Notes: a model not told the origin generated them from the sequence alone. Positions 21,173 through 30,400 are shown, numbered from the stretch's first letter. The stretch is 64,000 nt of DNA from Paulinella micropora (GCA_019918135.1 WBZZ01006679.1:1-64000); one strand, 5' to 3'. Numbers and translations: made by a program.

Positions 21173-22585
21173 TGGACACCGTGATAGCCCAGTGGTCAAG
21201 TTCTACCATCTGGGCCCTGTCACCAGTTCGATTCCCGTCGGTGCCACCAGTATTTTCATTGAACATACCGATCCGTCTGGACCAGTATTTTCATTGAACA
21301 TACCGGCCCGTCTGGAAGTGTTGGAACTGCCCTTGCGGGGGTGTCATTAGAGCTTATCGTCAATTCTTCGTACTCCCCTCACGGGTGAGACGATGGAGGC
21401 GCATGTGCAGAAATGCATCAGCCATTGACAGAGAAGCACTATTATTATTATTATTATTATTGTCATTGCTATGATTATTATTAGAAATTGAAAATATTTC
21501 CAACCTCTGGAAATATTTCCAGTCATTGGAAATATTTCCAATGGCTGGAAATATTTCCAGTGACTGGAAATATTTTCAGCCATTGGAAATATTTCCAGAA
21601 ACTGGAAATATTTCCAGTCCCTGGAAGTATTTTCAGCCATTGGAAATATTTCCAGCCATTGGAAATATTTCCAATAACTGGAAATATTTCCAGGGACTGG
21701 AAATATTTTTACCGTACTCACCACTTATCAAATTTGGCGAAGCTGTGGCGCCCCTCTGTTGTGCTGGATCTGCCCTGATTGACTTTTGCCACCCACTTCT
21801 TCCACTGAGTCGGCTTGTCCGATAACTTTGGCAAGATGGCGGGCAGACACTTGGTCAGCAGGGCGGTGCGACGCTTGTTGACAGCGTCGTCCTCGTCGTC
21901 GTCCTGCGCGCCTCCTCTCTTCTTGCTCTTCTTGCTGTTCTTCTTTTCCGCCTTCCCCTTTCTCTATCTCTTCTTTGATTGACTCCGTTTGGTGTTTTGC
22001 TCCTCCTCCTCCTCCTCTTCCGTCGTCGACTCCAAGTTGGTATCCATCGTCAGAAGCCCCGCCTTCAGGTTTTCTGCCCGTTTTTTCCCTCTGCTCCCTC
22101 CTCTCTTCCTTCTGTTTTTTTATCTTCTCTTCCTCCTCTTACGCTTTGCTTGCTTGTCATCATTTCTTACCTTTTCATCACTCGTTTCTGCCTCTTCTTC
22201 AGTTTCTACCTCTGCTTTTCCTTTCTTGCTCTTACCACCCCTTTCCCTTTCCTTGTCTTTCTTGCTCTTTTTTACAGCTGTGTTTGTCTACTCGGCCTCT
22301 TCCTCTTCGTCATCCTCTTCTACCTCTTCTCTATTCTTTTTTCCTTTTTTTTCTTTCCACCTTTTTCTTTTCCCTTCGCTTCTTCCCTCTTCCTCTTGTT
22401 GTTTAGCGTTGTCTGCCGCCTCGTCCTCTGCCTTACTTGCATCAAGCGCAGCAGCAGCAACAGCAGCACGCTCTTCCCTAGCTCTATTCTGCTCAGCTTG
22501 ATCATGCAACGCCAACTCCGTGTCAAGTTCATTCGAATCCTGGGCAGGAGGAGGAGGAGGAGGAGGAGGAAGAGGAGGAGGAGAA
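15933..22585 (-). CDS. Host gene A, exons 1b-7 (unknown protein)
   Basis: This minus-strand gene has seven coding blocks with GT-AG borders: 22,585-21,722; 18,822-18,590; 18,411-18,091; 18,002-17,902; 17,608-17,326; 17,162-16,852; 16,555-15,933. Codon phases agree at five of six junctions; exon 4 to 5 is off by one, so that border is uncertain. Visible parts are a Pro run, a Glu/Lys-rich charged region, a helical region (WKKWVAKVNQGR), a Cys cluster spanning exons 3-4 (MWQFPRC, FCSIDGHPC, CDNPLC, CPNC) that looks zinc-binding, and an all-beta-looking C-terminal exon. I know no family for it. The amino end lies at 6,652-7,166, split off by a copia insertion and an inversion. Introns hold minisatellite arrays, dinucleotide runs and SINEs. 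In-frame TAG/TAA codons occur only in exon 1. Confidence 0.65.
16628..16741. repeat. Palindromic minisatellite in gene A intron 6
   Basis: About six 19-bp units between the donor side (CT)n run and the acceptor at 16,556. Confidence 0.9.
16768..16834. repeat. (GA)n microsatellite in gene A intron 6
   Basis: A pure GA run on the plus strand (CT on the gene sense strand), next to the splice donor of exon 6. It causes false Ser-Leu open frames. Confidence 0.95.
16852..17162 (-). CDS. Host gene A exon 6
   Basis: Acceptor GTGTGCAG; donor GTGAAG is weak but keeps phase with exon 7. The block is helical and charged (DECRRLIKRLREMWKGGDDY) and ends in an acidic WDSD stretch just before the (CT)n run. 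Confidence 0.65.
17271..17321. repeat. Imperfect GA-rich run in gene A intron 5
   Basis: A purine-rich run directly after donor GTCAGT (sense strand CT-rich). It is followed by an AT-rich stretch to the exon 6 acceptor. Confidence 0.85.
17326..17608 (-). CDS. Host gene A exon 5
   Basis: Acceptor GCAACAG, donor GTCAGT. It encodes VGEYLHCCELFTVGSKKAY and FSFKLENKEEQTLPEK, a beta-rich look. Phase with exon 6 is clean; phase with exon 4 is off by one, so its 5' border or that of exon 4 may be misplaced, or there is a one-base error. Confidence 0.65.
17643..17774. repeat. Palindromic minisatellite in gene A intron 4
   Basis: About seven 19-bp units just upstream of the exon 5 acceptor. A run of 13-14 C follows at about 17,790. 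Confidence 0.9.
17902..18002 (-). CDS. Host gene A exon 4 (Cys-rich)
   Basis: A short exon between acceptor TATGGCAG and donor GTACGG. It encodes NRRPCDNPLCAYML and then ACPNCK, two Cys pairs that probably join those of exon 3 in a zinc-binding module. Confidence 0.65.
18055..18084. repeat. (CT)n microsatellite in gene A intron 3
   Basis: A CT run next to donor GTAACC. Here the gene sense strand is GA, opposite to introns 2, 5 and 6. Confidence 0.95.
18091..18411 (-). CDS. Host gene A exon 3
   Basis: Acceptor GTGTCCAG, donor GTAACC; phases with exons 2 and 4 agree. It encodes SLEAIEDLLEGPLVRYKFYL, an Ala/Gln/Glu-rich linker and the Cys residues of QFPRCRRYKSFTGAKFC and GHPC. Confidence 0.7.
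18443..18536. repeat. Palindromic minisatellite in gene A intron 2
   Basis: About five 19-bp units between a (GA)n run and the exon 3 acceptor. Confidence 0.9.
18548..18582. repeat. (GA)n microsatellite in gene A intron 2
   Basis: A GA run two bases beyond donor GTTTGA of exon 2 (sense strand CT). Confidence 0.95.
18590..18822 (-). CDS. Host gene A exon 2
   Basis: Acceptor TGTGTAG after a (CT)n tract, donor GTTTGA; phases with exons 1 and 3 agree. It is helical (EQEQDWRWCLVRLLTRTVF, RLAILAFLQAFTRTSLPEV). Function unknown. Confidence 0.7.
18844..18895. repeat. (GA)n microsatellite near acceptor of gene A intron 1
   Basis: A GA run (sense CT) about 20 bases upstream of acceptor TGTGTAG, so it may double as the polypyrimidine tract. 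Confidence 0.95.
19010..19300 (+). mobile_element. tRNA-derived SINE, copy 1
   Basis: The head GGACACCGTGATAGCCCAGT contains a perfect pol III A box, TAGCCCAGTGG (19,021-19,031), and a B box, AGTTCGATTCC (19,061-19,071), 30 bp after it. It ends its tRNA-like part with GGTGCCACCA. The body holds a doubled segment of about 35 bp (CCAGTATTTTCATTGAACAT) and the tail is (ATT)n. It is preceded by another (ATT)n run. It lies in intron 1 of gene A, antisense to the gene. Confidence 0.85.
19301..19487 (+). mobile_element. (ATT)n-tailed repeat unit, different head
   Basis: It sits between two SINE copies and ends in GGCTCAGCAATTAGCAGACG followed by CATA repeats and (ATT)n. Its 3' part resembles the end of the 19,868-20,487 unit (ATGGCC..GGCTCAGC), and the head differs from the SINE. 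It may be another SINE family or a 5'-truncated LINE-type copy sharing a tail. Confidence 0.4.
19541..19867 (+). mobile_element. tRNA-derived SINE, copy 2
   Basis: Same layout as copy 1, nearly identical by eye, with a longer (ATT)n tail. It starts directly at the end of the preceding (ATT)n. Confidence 0.85.
19868..20487 (+). mobile_element. (ATT)n-tailed repeat unit with internal 26-bp repeats
   Basis: About 620 bp between SINE copies 2 and 3. It has about six repeats of a 26-bp motif (TTCCGAGGCTATGTTGTTGT, 19,930-20,103), then unique sequence, and ends GGCTCAGCCATGACGG followed by (ATT)n. Parts such as GATCAAAGGGGTATTTACAT look like a degraded element. No credible gene. Confidence 0.4.
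20554..20880 (+). mobile_element. tRNA-derived SINE, copy 3
   Basis: Same layout, with four bases missing between the A and B boxes. The (ATT)n tail runs straight into copy 4. Confidence 0.85.
20882..21173 (+). mobile_element. tRNA-derived SINE, copy 4
   Basis: Same layout, lacking about 24 bp of the 3' body (the CTCACGGGTGAGACG part). It is abutted on both sides by other copies. Confidence 0.85.
21174..21461 (+). mobile_element. tRNA-derived SINE, copy 5
   Basis: Same layout with a short (ATT)n tail. It begins inside the tail end of copy 4 and is followed after about 25 bp by a palindromic array. Confidence 0.85.
21486..21711. repeat. Palindromic minisatellite in gene A intron 1
   Basis: About twelve 19-bp units starting a few bases from donor GTGAGT of exon 1. 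Confidence 0.9.
21722..22585 (-). CDS. Host gene A exon 1, second part
   Basis: The exon starts at the copia A LTR edge inside a Pro run and stays in a single frame to donor GTGAGT (21,721). It has an Ala/Glu helix (AREERAAVAAAALDASKA), long Lys/Glu-rich stretches and a final WKKWVAKVNQ segment. TAG at 22,288-22,290, TAA at 22,120-22,122 and TAG at 21,964-21,966 interrupt this frame, with no TGA and no frame change. Either these are read as sense, or small introns remove them (a GTAAGA lies at about 22,170), or the gene is decaying. Confidence 0.6.
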
Positions 22586-22803
22586 CAATGTAATATTAAA
22601 CTCCGGCAGACGGTCTAGTTGGCAGCCGGGTTAGAGCCACTTTGGTAGTTGATGGTTGAGCGGATTGTGAGAATTTATTTAGGTAGACAGATTGCCGCCA
22701 ATAAAAGAGCGGTAAACTCAGGCACATGGCCTGCTGATAAAAGCAATTGTCGTATCACGTCCTAACATAATTAGTCAGTGTCATTGATTGAGATCAGTCC
22801 TAT

Positions 22804-22858
<55 letters not shown>

Positions 22859-22902
22859 GTAACTGCCGTCAGAAATTACTAACAACTATATTTTGTTGTA
22901 AT
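22586..22902 (-). mobile_element. 3' LTR of copia A
   Basis: 317 bp, minus orientation, matching 7,167-7,461. It is longer mainly because of a (TA)n run at about 22,806-22,852. On its internal side it is preceded (minus sense) by the purine tract TTAGGGGGAGC, and on the outer side by TTCTCC of gene A. Confidence 0.85.
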
Positions 22903-23119
22903 GCTCCCCCTAATTTCAGAGGTAGTTCAAATGCTAAGGACTTGTCCTAGTTGCTTCCTTTCTATGTCTGACTGACACTGACTGAGTTGCAACGTGTCAA
23001 CTCTCTCTACTTAGTAGTATGTCCAGAGAGCATGTCTGCTCCCTTTTTGAATAGCTATGGGCTGGTAATGACTTTAGATAGTATGTCAGCCCGATTGTCC
23101 GCTGACGGTACCTATTCCA

Positions 23120-25000
23120 TACTTACCTCCCCCTTCCTTATCGCCTCAGTTACATGGTAGTGGCGCAGCGCGATGTGCCACATCCGCTTTCCAAAGATCG
23201 AATTCGGTGCTGGACATACCGTGGCTTGGTTGTCCACGTTCAGTCTTGGCTTTGCCATCAGATCCCTCTTCAGCGGGTTGGCGTCGGACCACGGCAGCGA
23301 TTTTATCAAATTGCGCATTGCTTCTATGTCATGCAAGACTTCCGAGGCTGCATATGTTTCGCTCTCCTCAGCTGCCTTTCTTGGAGGAGTTATCCTTGTG
23401 TAAGTACAGGCTCGAGCTACCGCTGAAAACACGGCCGGCCTTACGCTCCAACGATGGGCCCTGCAAGATTGCCTCCTCGAAATCCTAGCTTCTGACTCTA
23501 CGTATCCTAGCTATGGTCGCAGATAGGCTCGAAATCGTCAACTGTCATCTTTGCGCCGATAATGTACACGAGTCAGGGCCAGAACCCCTGCTTACACTCC
23601 GGCACTTGAAGCTGGCTGGCCTGGGCGCCAGTGATATCAGCTCATGGACAAACTACTTTCAATGTTGCCAGATGCTTCTGGGTCGAAGACCGCACCATGA
23701 TCGGGCCAACAGCCAAAAACACCACTCCCCCCGTCCGCGATACATCCGGCTTCCGTTCCCAAGTGACGAGTCGGAGTCCGCCACCAAGGTTCTGTTACCA
23801 TTCGCCGAAAACCTCACACCACGATCCTTTACATATAGGAAGTACCGCAGCAGTTGTTCAGCCGCGCAGTAATCAAACTTCTCCCTGTTCGATTGGTGTT
23901 CCGCAATGACACTGACCGGCAGGACCGACTCAGGCACACTTGCCTTCAAGTAGATGTAGCTCCCCACTATCTCTTGTGGGGAGTACTCCGTTATGGCTGG
24001 TTGCATCTTTGATCCCACCGGCAGCCACGGCGTCTTCGCTGGCATCCATGGCCTCCCGTCACTCCTCTTGAACCTGGTCGCCAACGTTGCAGTGTATTCC
24101 CGCTGGTACAAAGTGAGTGCAGATACACCCCCCTCCCTCGTTGCCTCGAATTCCAGCGACAAGAATTGCTTAATGGCCCAAGGTCCTTCACGTTTCCCCA
24201 CTCCCGCTGTCGCTTACCCACGTACTCCCGCCGGCTGCTTTCCGACGCTGCCGCATGCATGTTGTCATCAACGTGGTATGTAAGTACCTCCGTCTTCCCC
24301 GTCTCCTCGTCCACCCTGCCGAACAGGACAGGGTCAACAACGCTTTGTTGGAACCCCATCTTCTTTTGTGTCGGCACGACACGGTCATTCCAGTAAATAT
24401 GACCAGATGGCTTGAGACCGTTGACTCCCCTCCGGAGGCTTCAATGACATCGGGACATGGAGCTTCACTTGCGGAAACGCACTCTCCTCGTCCATGCCAT
24501 ACACCTCCAATCCCTGTAGCACCGACAGCGCACACGTCAGCCACACGACCTCCACTCTACAAGTCGGCAAGTGCACCTTGTCATACTGCCACGCCGGTTG
24601 TCGGAACCCCAGCCCAGCAATACGAGACTTCGTATCGACCACCGGTCCGTCCATCGTCGCCCTCTTCTCGAAGTCCACGAACCTAGTAGGCACCAGCGGA
24701 TGCCCCACCGGCTTCTCGGACACATGACGCTCGACGATAGCCCCCAGACGGAGGTGTTTGTCGATGTCGGCAAACCTGGAGTCGTTGAATAAACCCGACT
24801 TTGTCGCCTGGCGATAAGGAACCGGCACCGTCACCAGATATGCACCGGATCTAAAGTTGCCCGGCTTCGTCTTCGTTCTACTCCTCGCCCCAACGACTAT
24901 GTTGGAGACGTCGATGGTGTTGCCCGTCCACTCGACAAGCACACGTCTTGCATCCCTCTTGACGTTCTCATTCCCCACAGGACCACTCGAAGGCTCTGCT
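23120..25000 (-). mobile_element. Copia A reverse transcriptase-RNaseH segment
   Basis: Several copia RT motifs are visible: VYGMDEESAFPQVKLHVPMS, VDPVLFGRVDEE and TYHVDDNMHA. RNaseH-like sequence follows at the C-terminal end (VADSDSSLGNGS). Fossil with several breaks. Confidence 0.65.
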
Positions 25001-25449
25001 TCTCCATTCGGTGCTGCCTCCTCAGCTGAACCCCTTGCCTCCCTCTTGTCCCCACCAACGTCCCCAAACACCCCTTCGTCGTAGACTCCCAGCTCGACAA
25101 GTCCCGAGTCGTCAGTTGAAACGGGCTGTAACCCCTCCAAGAACACTTCCCCAACGGCGTCCCGGGCTGCTACGTCTGCCACTTCCTCCGTCACTTCATT
25201 CTCTTCCCAACCGCTACCGCCAGTCAGCGAGTCCAACACCTTTTGCTCACTGTCGGTGAAAAATTTTCCGGGTACACCGTCATTTTTGTCGACACTTTTT
25301 CCCACTTGGTGTGCCATTTGGAAAGCATGCTGGAGTGATGACGCCATCCTGCCCCCAAGAGAAAGGGGTACCAGGGGTCTTCATGGGAGTCCATGTGGAA
25401 GAATCCGCCTACAAGGAGTTTCTACGAAAGCAAGCTGGTTACAACTGTG

Positions 25450-26250
25450 GACATGGTGGTGAGGGACCCTGAAGTGCATGGCTGGCCTACGCTTTACCTG
25501 CCCCTTCTTTCCACCCTTGTAGTAAACACAGAGACATCCGAAGGGCTTCAGGACTGAGAAAGGCGGTGCAGGTCTGTTATATATCATCTCGTGCCTTGTG
25601 GCCTTCGCCCCTGCACGTCCCTGCATGTTGATCAGAAACACAGCGTAGTCCACCGCCAATGGTAGGAAGTACACAGGTACACTTCTTGCCGTCAGCAACG
25701 TAGCTGCCAGTGAAAAGACGATGTGAATCCCCGCTTCCGCATACGCGTCTTTATTCGGGTCCGCTCTCACTGGCAGCCGTTGCTCCACACCTTTGCTAGT
25801 TAGGAATTCTTTCACCGCTTTCGAGACCCACTCTTTGTCAGTCCTAAACTGTTTCACCTTATGGCCTGTTTGGGTTTCAGACCAAGCCAGCACGTCTTTG
25901 AGCTGTTGCAGTGCGAACTCAGATGCACGAGTAGCATTCCATTTTCCTCCAATGTAACCAGACACATTTTCCACAAAGAGCAGGTAGTATTGCACTCCTC
26001 CGTAGAGAGGGAATGAGATCCGACCGGTGCCATCTGCACTCCAGTCTTTCCCCACCCTTGCACAGATAGTCAGCGAAGCTCCCTCGAACGTCGAATGCTT
26101 TCTCACCTTAGTCGTAGCACACCCGAGGCAGCCACATTTCACCACTCCCCCTTTCCCTTTCGGCACTAAGTTATTCTGTCGCATGAATTGCCTTGCCATC
26201 GTCTCCCCAAAGTGTAAGACATCGTTGAGCTCTTGCATCTCCACAGTAGT
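25450..26250 (-). mobile_element. Copia A integrase segment
   Basis: A zinc-binding end (CGCLGCATTKVRKH), a core with YYLLFVENVSGYIGG and KVKQFRTDKEWVSK, and a C-terminal GKKGQVKRRPAMHF typical of the GKG-like end of copia integrases. Fossil. Confidence 0.65.
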
Positions 26251-26599
26251 AGTAGGCTTCATGCTCGTCGCCCAAAAGGCTGCGTTGCATCCTGGGAACG
26301 GGGAGCACTCCTTCTTCTCTTTTCTCCATCCCGGTGTTCACAGTTGTAAATTTATATTGACAGGTTTATGGGTCGAGAATACCAATCAGTACTTTGTCCC
26401 CCGGGTCTACATCTATTCGCCGTTTCGTGACAAAGAATTCGGTGCCCTGCATCACAATTGCATACCCAGCGCATTGCAGTCGCCCCGATGAGAATAGCGT
26501 CCGATCCAACGTCAGTAGCACGTAGGTTTCACCCATCTCCACTTCCTGGGGCACACCTTCACCGTTTATACCAGTGAATGATGCGTTCCCCTTAGCCTT

Positions 26600-26750
26600 T
26601 AGCCCAATCAACCCAGATATCCCCCTCACCGCCATAGGGTCCTCATCGGTGACATCCATTAGCGCTTCCCTCAGAGGTACCATATGTTGTGATGACCCAC
26701 AGTCCATATATACTTCGTAGAGGTCTTGCCCTTCATCCTGCACCGTGCCG
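26600..26750 (-). mobile_element. Copia A protease segment
   Basis: YMDCGSSQHMVPL fits the copia aspartic protease site (D-[ST]-G-[AC]-[ST]-x-H-[MV]). A beta-rich segment and GVPQEVEMGETYVLL follow. Fossil. Confidence 0.65.
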
Positions 26751-27439
26751 AAAGCCATATTTGCCGTAGGTCCTCCCCTGTCGATCGAAGCCCCTTGCTC
26801 TCGAGCAGGTTCATCTTCCCCAGCCGGTTGCTCGTCACCATCCTGCACCCCTTCCACTATCCACTTCCATAGGTGGCGTGTTCGGTGGCTTCTCTTCCTC
26901 TCCCCCACTACGAGGCACCGGGTCCCTCCTTCCATCGTTCTCTAACGTGATGACCGTTCGTTCTTCTTCCCATCTTCCAACTCGCCTCGCCGCAGAGGTA
27001 GACTCCCCCTGCCTGCCACTCATATCACCAGTGCCACCACCTTCACCTAGTGTCGTAGCTGATGTGTTTTGCATAGCCCGCCGTTATGCCAAAGCCTCCT
27101 TCCGTTAGCCTCAATCGAAGCCAGTTGATATACCCAGGGGAAGAAGCGTTCTTTGGCACGTAGCAGCACCCGTTCCGGTTCCGAGATCGCGTGTCTCTTC
27201 GCATCTTGTAGACTCTCCCAGCTCGCATCGACATATTCATTTGCTTCCTTAGGCGGCCCCATCATGAGTAGGATGTCCTTGAACCTCGGCTGGAGCGCCC
27301 TAGCGTTCTTCCCCATCTCCGGTTTGACATGACAGTACCTCAGTAGCCTCCGATACGCAACATACGCCAGATAGGATAGTCGCACTGTGCGATATGCGGT
27401 TGGAACACTTGAGGGAACAGCGGAGGCCGGCCACGGATG

Positions 27440-30400
27440 GTTTCCCGATACATGGACGTAGCTTGGGGACCAACACAAGGAGATGGATGACAGGACGTTG
27501 CCAATGGCACAGTACGTGGTATGCAACGTGGCGAAGCCTAGTCAGGCAAAAACGGGAATAATTGAGTTCCTCAAGGATAGGTGGACGGATGATCCCATCA
27601 TGGTCGACTCTGTGGCAGGGATAAAGAAAGCGTTGAAGAATCGGATTTCCCACGGGGATGTCACGATAGTGCTGCCAATGGGCAGACGAACGGAATGTGG
27701 TGGTACGATATCGAGGATTTTTTGGTTCAAGATCCAATACCTATACCGACTCGGAGTCGGACGCAAAAGCTCGTTATAGCGTGTAGATTGGTTTCGCGGA
27801 AGGCGGCAAGGATGTATCGGCAAGAGCTCCTTGACCGGGATCTGGCGGTGATCCGGGATGAGGCGTTTACTCACATTCCGGGGGTGTATCATAGGACACA
27901 TGCGATACAATATGCCATGATGATCGATCAGCTGGCAAGGTACGCGGATCAGGAAAGGCAGACACCCACTTTATATCGCTCTCGGGAGGAATTCGAGGAG
28001 GATGGCGCGGAAGCCACGGTGGACGATGTAGCCTGTAAGGCTACGAACGAACAGATCAAGGAGGAGACGGATAAGGCACGGGCGGCCTTGCGGGAACAGG
28101 AAAAACAGTGGCAGGGAAGCGAGAAGTCCAAGGAGGATGTCCTGGCGATGATGGACAGCCACATAGAGGTTTTCGGACCGTTGGAGGGGGGATCGGTCAA
28201 GCACCACACGGCAAGGTTCCACAGGGAGATGGGACAGGAGGTGCCTGGTATAGGACGACCTTCTCGACTCAGTTACCGCGAAGACAGGATTGCCAGGGAA
28301 ATGACAGCGGAACTGTTGGAAAAGGGGTTGATAGAGGAGCGGTTGTCGGAATACTCCTCGCCGGAACTGTTGGAAAAGGGGTTGATAGAGGAGCGGTTGT
28401 CGGAATACTCCTCGCCGGTGCGGATGGGGCCGAAGCCAGACGGCACACTGCGGATGTGCATAAACTACTGGAAGATCAATCAGATCTTAATACTCCTCGC
28501 CGGTGCGGATGGCGCCGAAGCCAGACGGCTGGGATGTGCATAAACTACTGGAAGATCAATCAGATCATAAAGAAGATCGAGACGCCGGTTCCGGATGTAC
28601 GGCGGGGGGTGGAAGTATTACGGAAGGCGAAGATATATTCCACTTTGGATCTGAAGAGTGGTTTTGGCAAATACAACTGGCGGAGGAAAGTCGATATCTC
28701 ACCGCGTTCATGGTAGGCATGACGACGTATGTATGGAAGGCTTTACCGATGGGGCTTAAGGTGGCTCCGGGAATTTTTCAGAAGGCGATGACAGAGATGT
28801 TGGGAAACAAGTTTCGTGACGAGGAATCTGCCTTTAAATATGGTGATACCCACATATGCTTTCGCGTATTTGGATGACGTTATCATATACTCCAATTCGG
28901 TCGAGGAACATGTGGAACACCTCAAAGATATCATGAGGAGGGTTAAGGCATTCGGATTCCGACTCAATGCCAAGAAATGCAATTTCATTCAAAAACGGAT
29001 TCAATATTGGGATACAACATGGAGAACAAAACATGCACTATCGCGGCTAAGAAGAGGGAGGCGCTGCAGGCAATGCAGATGCAGACGAATAAATCGGATC
29101 TCCACTCGTATCCTTGGCGCAATATTATAGGAAATTTATTCCGAATTTTGCCAATCGGGCAGAGCACATACGGAATCACATGAAGAAATTCAAAGGGGAC
29201 TGGGCAAACCCAGACGAGTGGGGGCAAGCAGTCAAGGACGCCATAACGGACCTGCGGGATACGATTTTGAAGGACCCGTTGACGGAAGACGGAACGGTTC
29301 TAAGTTTACCAGACTTCAATGCACCTTTCATTCTGGATACGGATGCGTCGGCTTACGCGATAGGGGGGGTACTTCAGCAATCGGATGAAAAGGGACGTCT
29401 ACGGCCGGTGATGTTCCTTAGCCGACGGATGTCGAGTGCGGAAAGGTAATACTGCACAAGACAACGGGAGGCATTGGCTATTGTCTGCGGGTTCAAGCGG
29501 TTAAGAGAATATCTGTGGGGGGCAAAGGAAACGAAGGACCGTGAGGACGGATCACAACAACCTGCGGTGGTTGATGTCGCAAGACCACACGGGACGGTTG
29601 GCACGGTGGCAACAGGAGTTGTCGGAATATGACTTGCAGATAGAGTAAATAAATGGAAAGGAAAATTTTCTGGCTGATCATCAGTCACGGTCAGGGGGAA
29701 CGGGAGAGGACGGCGTTTCTCAGGGAAAGAAGGAATTGGAACAGAAACAACACCAGGCGCCGGAGGTGTTTACGGTCAGACCTATTTGGGATGGGGAAAA
29801 GAAAAAGGGAATGAATCTGACACGATTCAGGTTCACCACGGCAGCGGCAGTTTTGACGGTGTGGGGACACATGGACTTGGAAAAGATAGAAAGAGAGCCG
29901 GATTATTTCGAGTATAAGAAGCCGATGAACGGCATGATCTATGCGGAGGAGGTGTCGGCAGCATATAAGTTTCACACGTCTGGGGGTGGAGATAAACAGG
30001 AACATGAGAGGGACGTTCGGCTCTATGAGGCGGCTAGCAACAAACCACAGGAGTGTTGTGAGGAACATGGTGACCAATGTGCGAGGGATAACCTCGAGCA
30101 ATACAAATGGAACGCGGCGCTGCACGCGGAAAGGAAACCGGAGGAGATGGAAGTGCCACGTTTCCCATGGCGGCAGTTGCCGATGGTCGGCAAAATAGTG
30201 GTCAACACTAAGGAGGAAGGGGAACAGCAGCTACAGGAGCAGGAGAACGTAAAGGTGTTGGAAAGGACGCACCCCAGTCGGGTGGCTTTGGATTTAATTT
30301 GGAGACTGATACACAAATCAGGTTCGCTTCGGTGGATAAGTTCGGAGCCTGACGAGTGAGGCGAAGGAATTCCAGGCACTAATCCAACACGTGAAAAACC

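Larger units (their letters stand above)
22586..27440 (-). mobile_element. Ty1/copia element A, 3' part (gag end, PR, IN, RT-RNaseH, LTR)
   Basis: Order on the minus strand: gag C-terminal part (27,440-27,040), protease (about 26,750-26,600), integrase (about 26,250-25,450), RT-RNaseH (about 25,000-23,120), purine tract and 3' LTR. It lacks a 5' LTR here because the sequence switches to G1 at about 27,440; the 5' part is at 7.2-9.4 kb. A broken fossil with several breaks. Confidence 0.8.

Noticed and set aside
18911-21350. Poly-Leu, poly-Tyr and poly-Ile open frames followed by GHRDSPVVKFYHLGP
   Set aside because: Translations of (ATT)n tails and the tRNA-like SINE head; the repeated peptide is the SINE read as protein.
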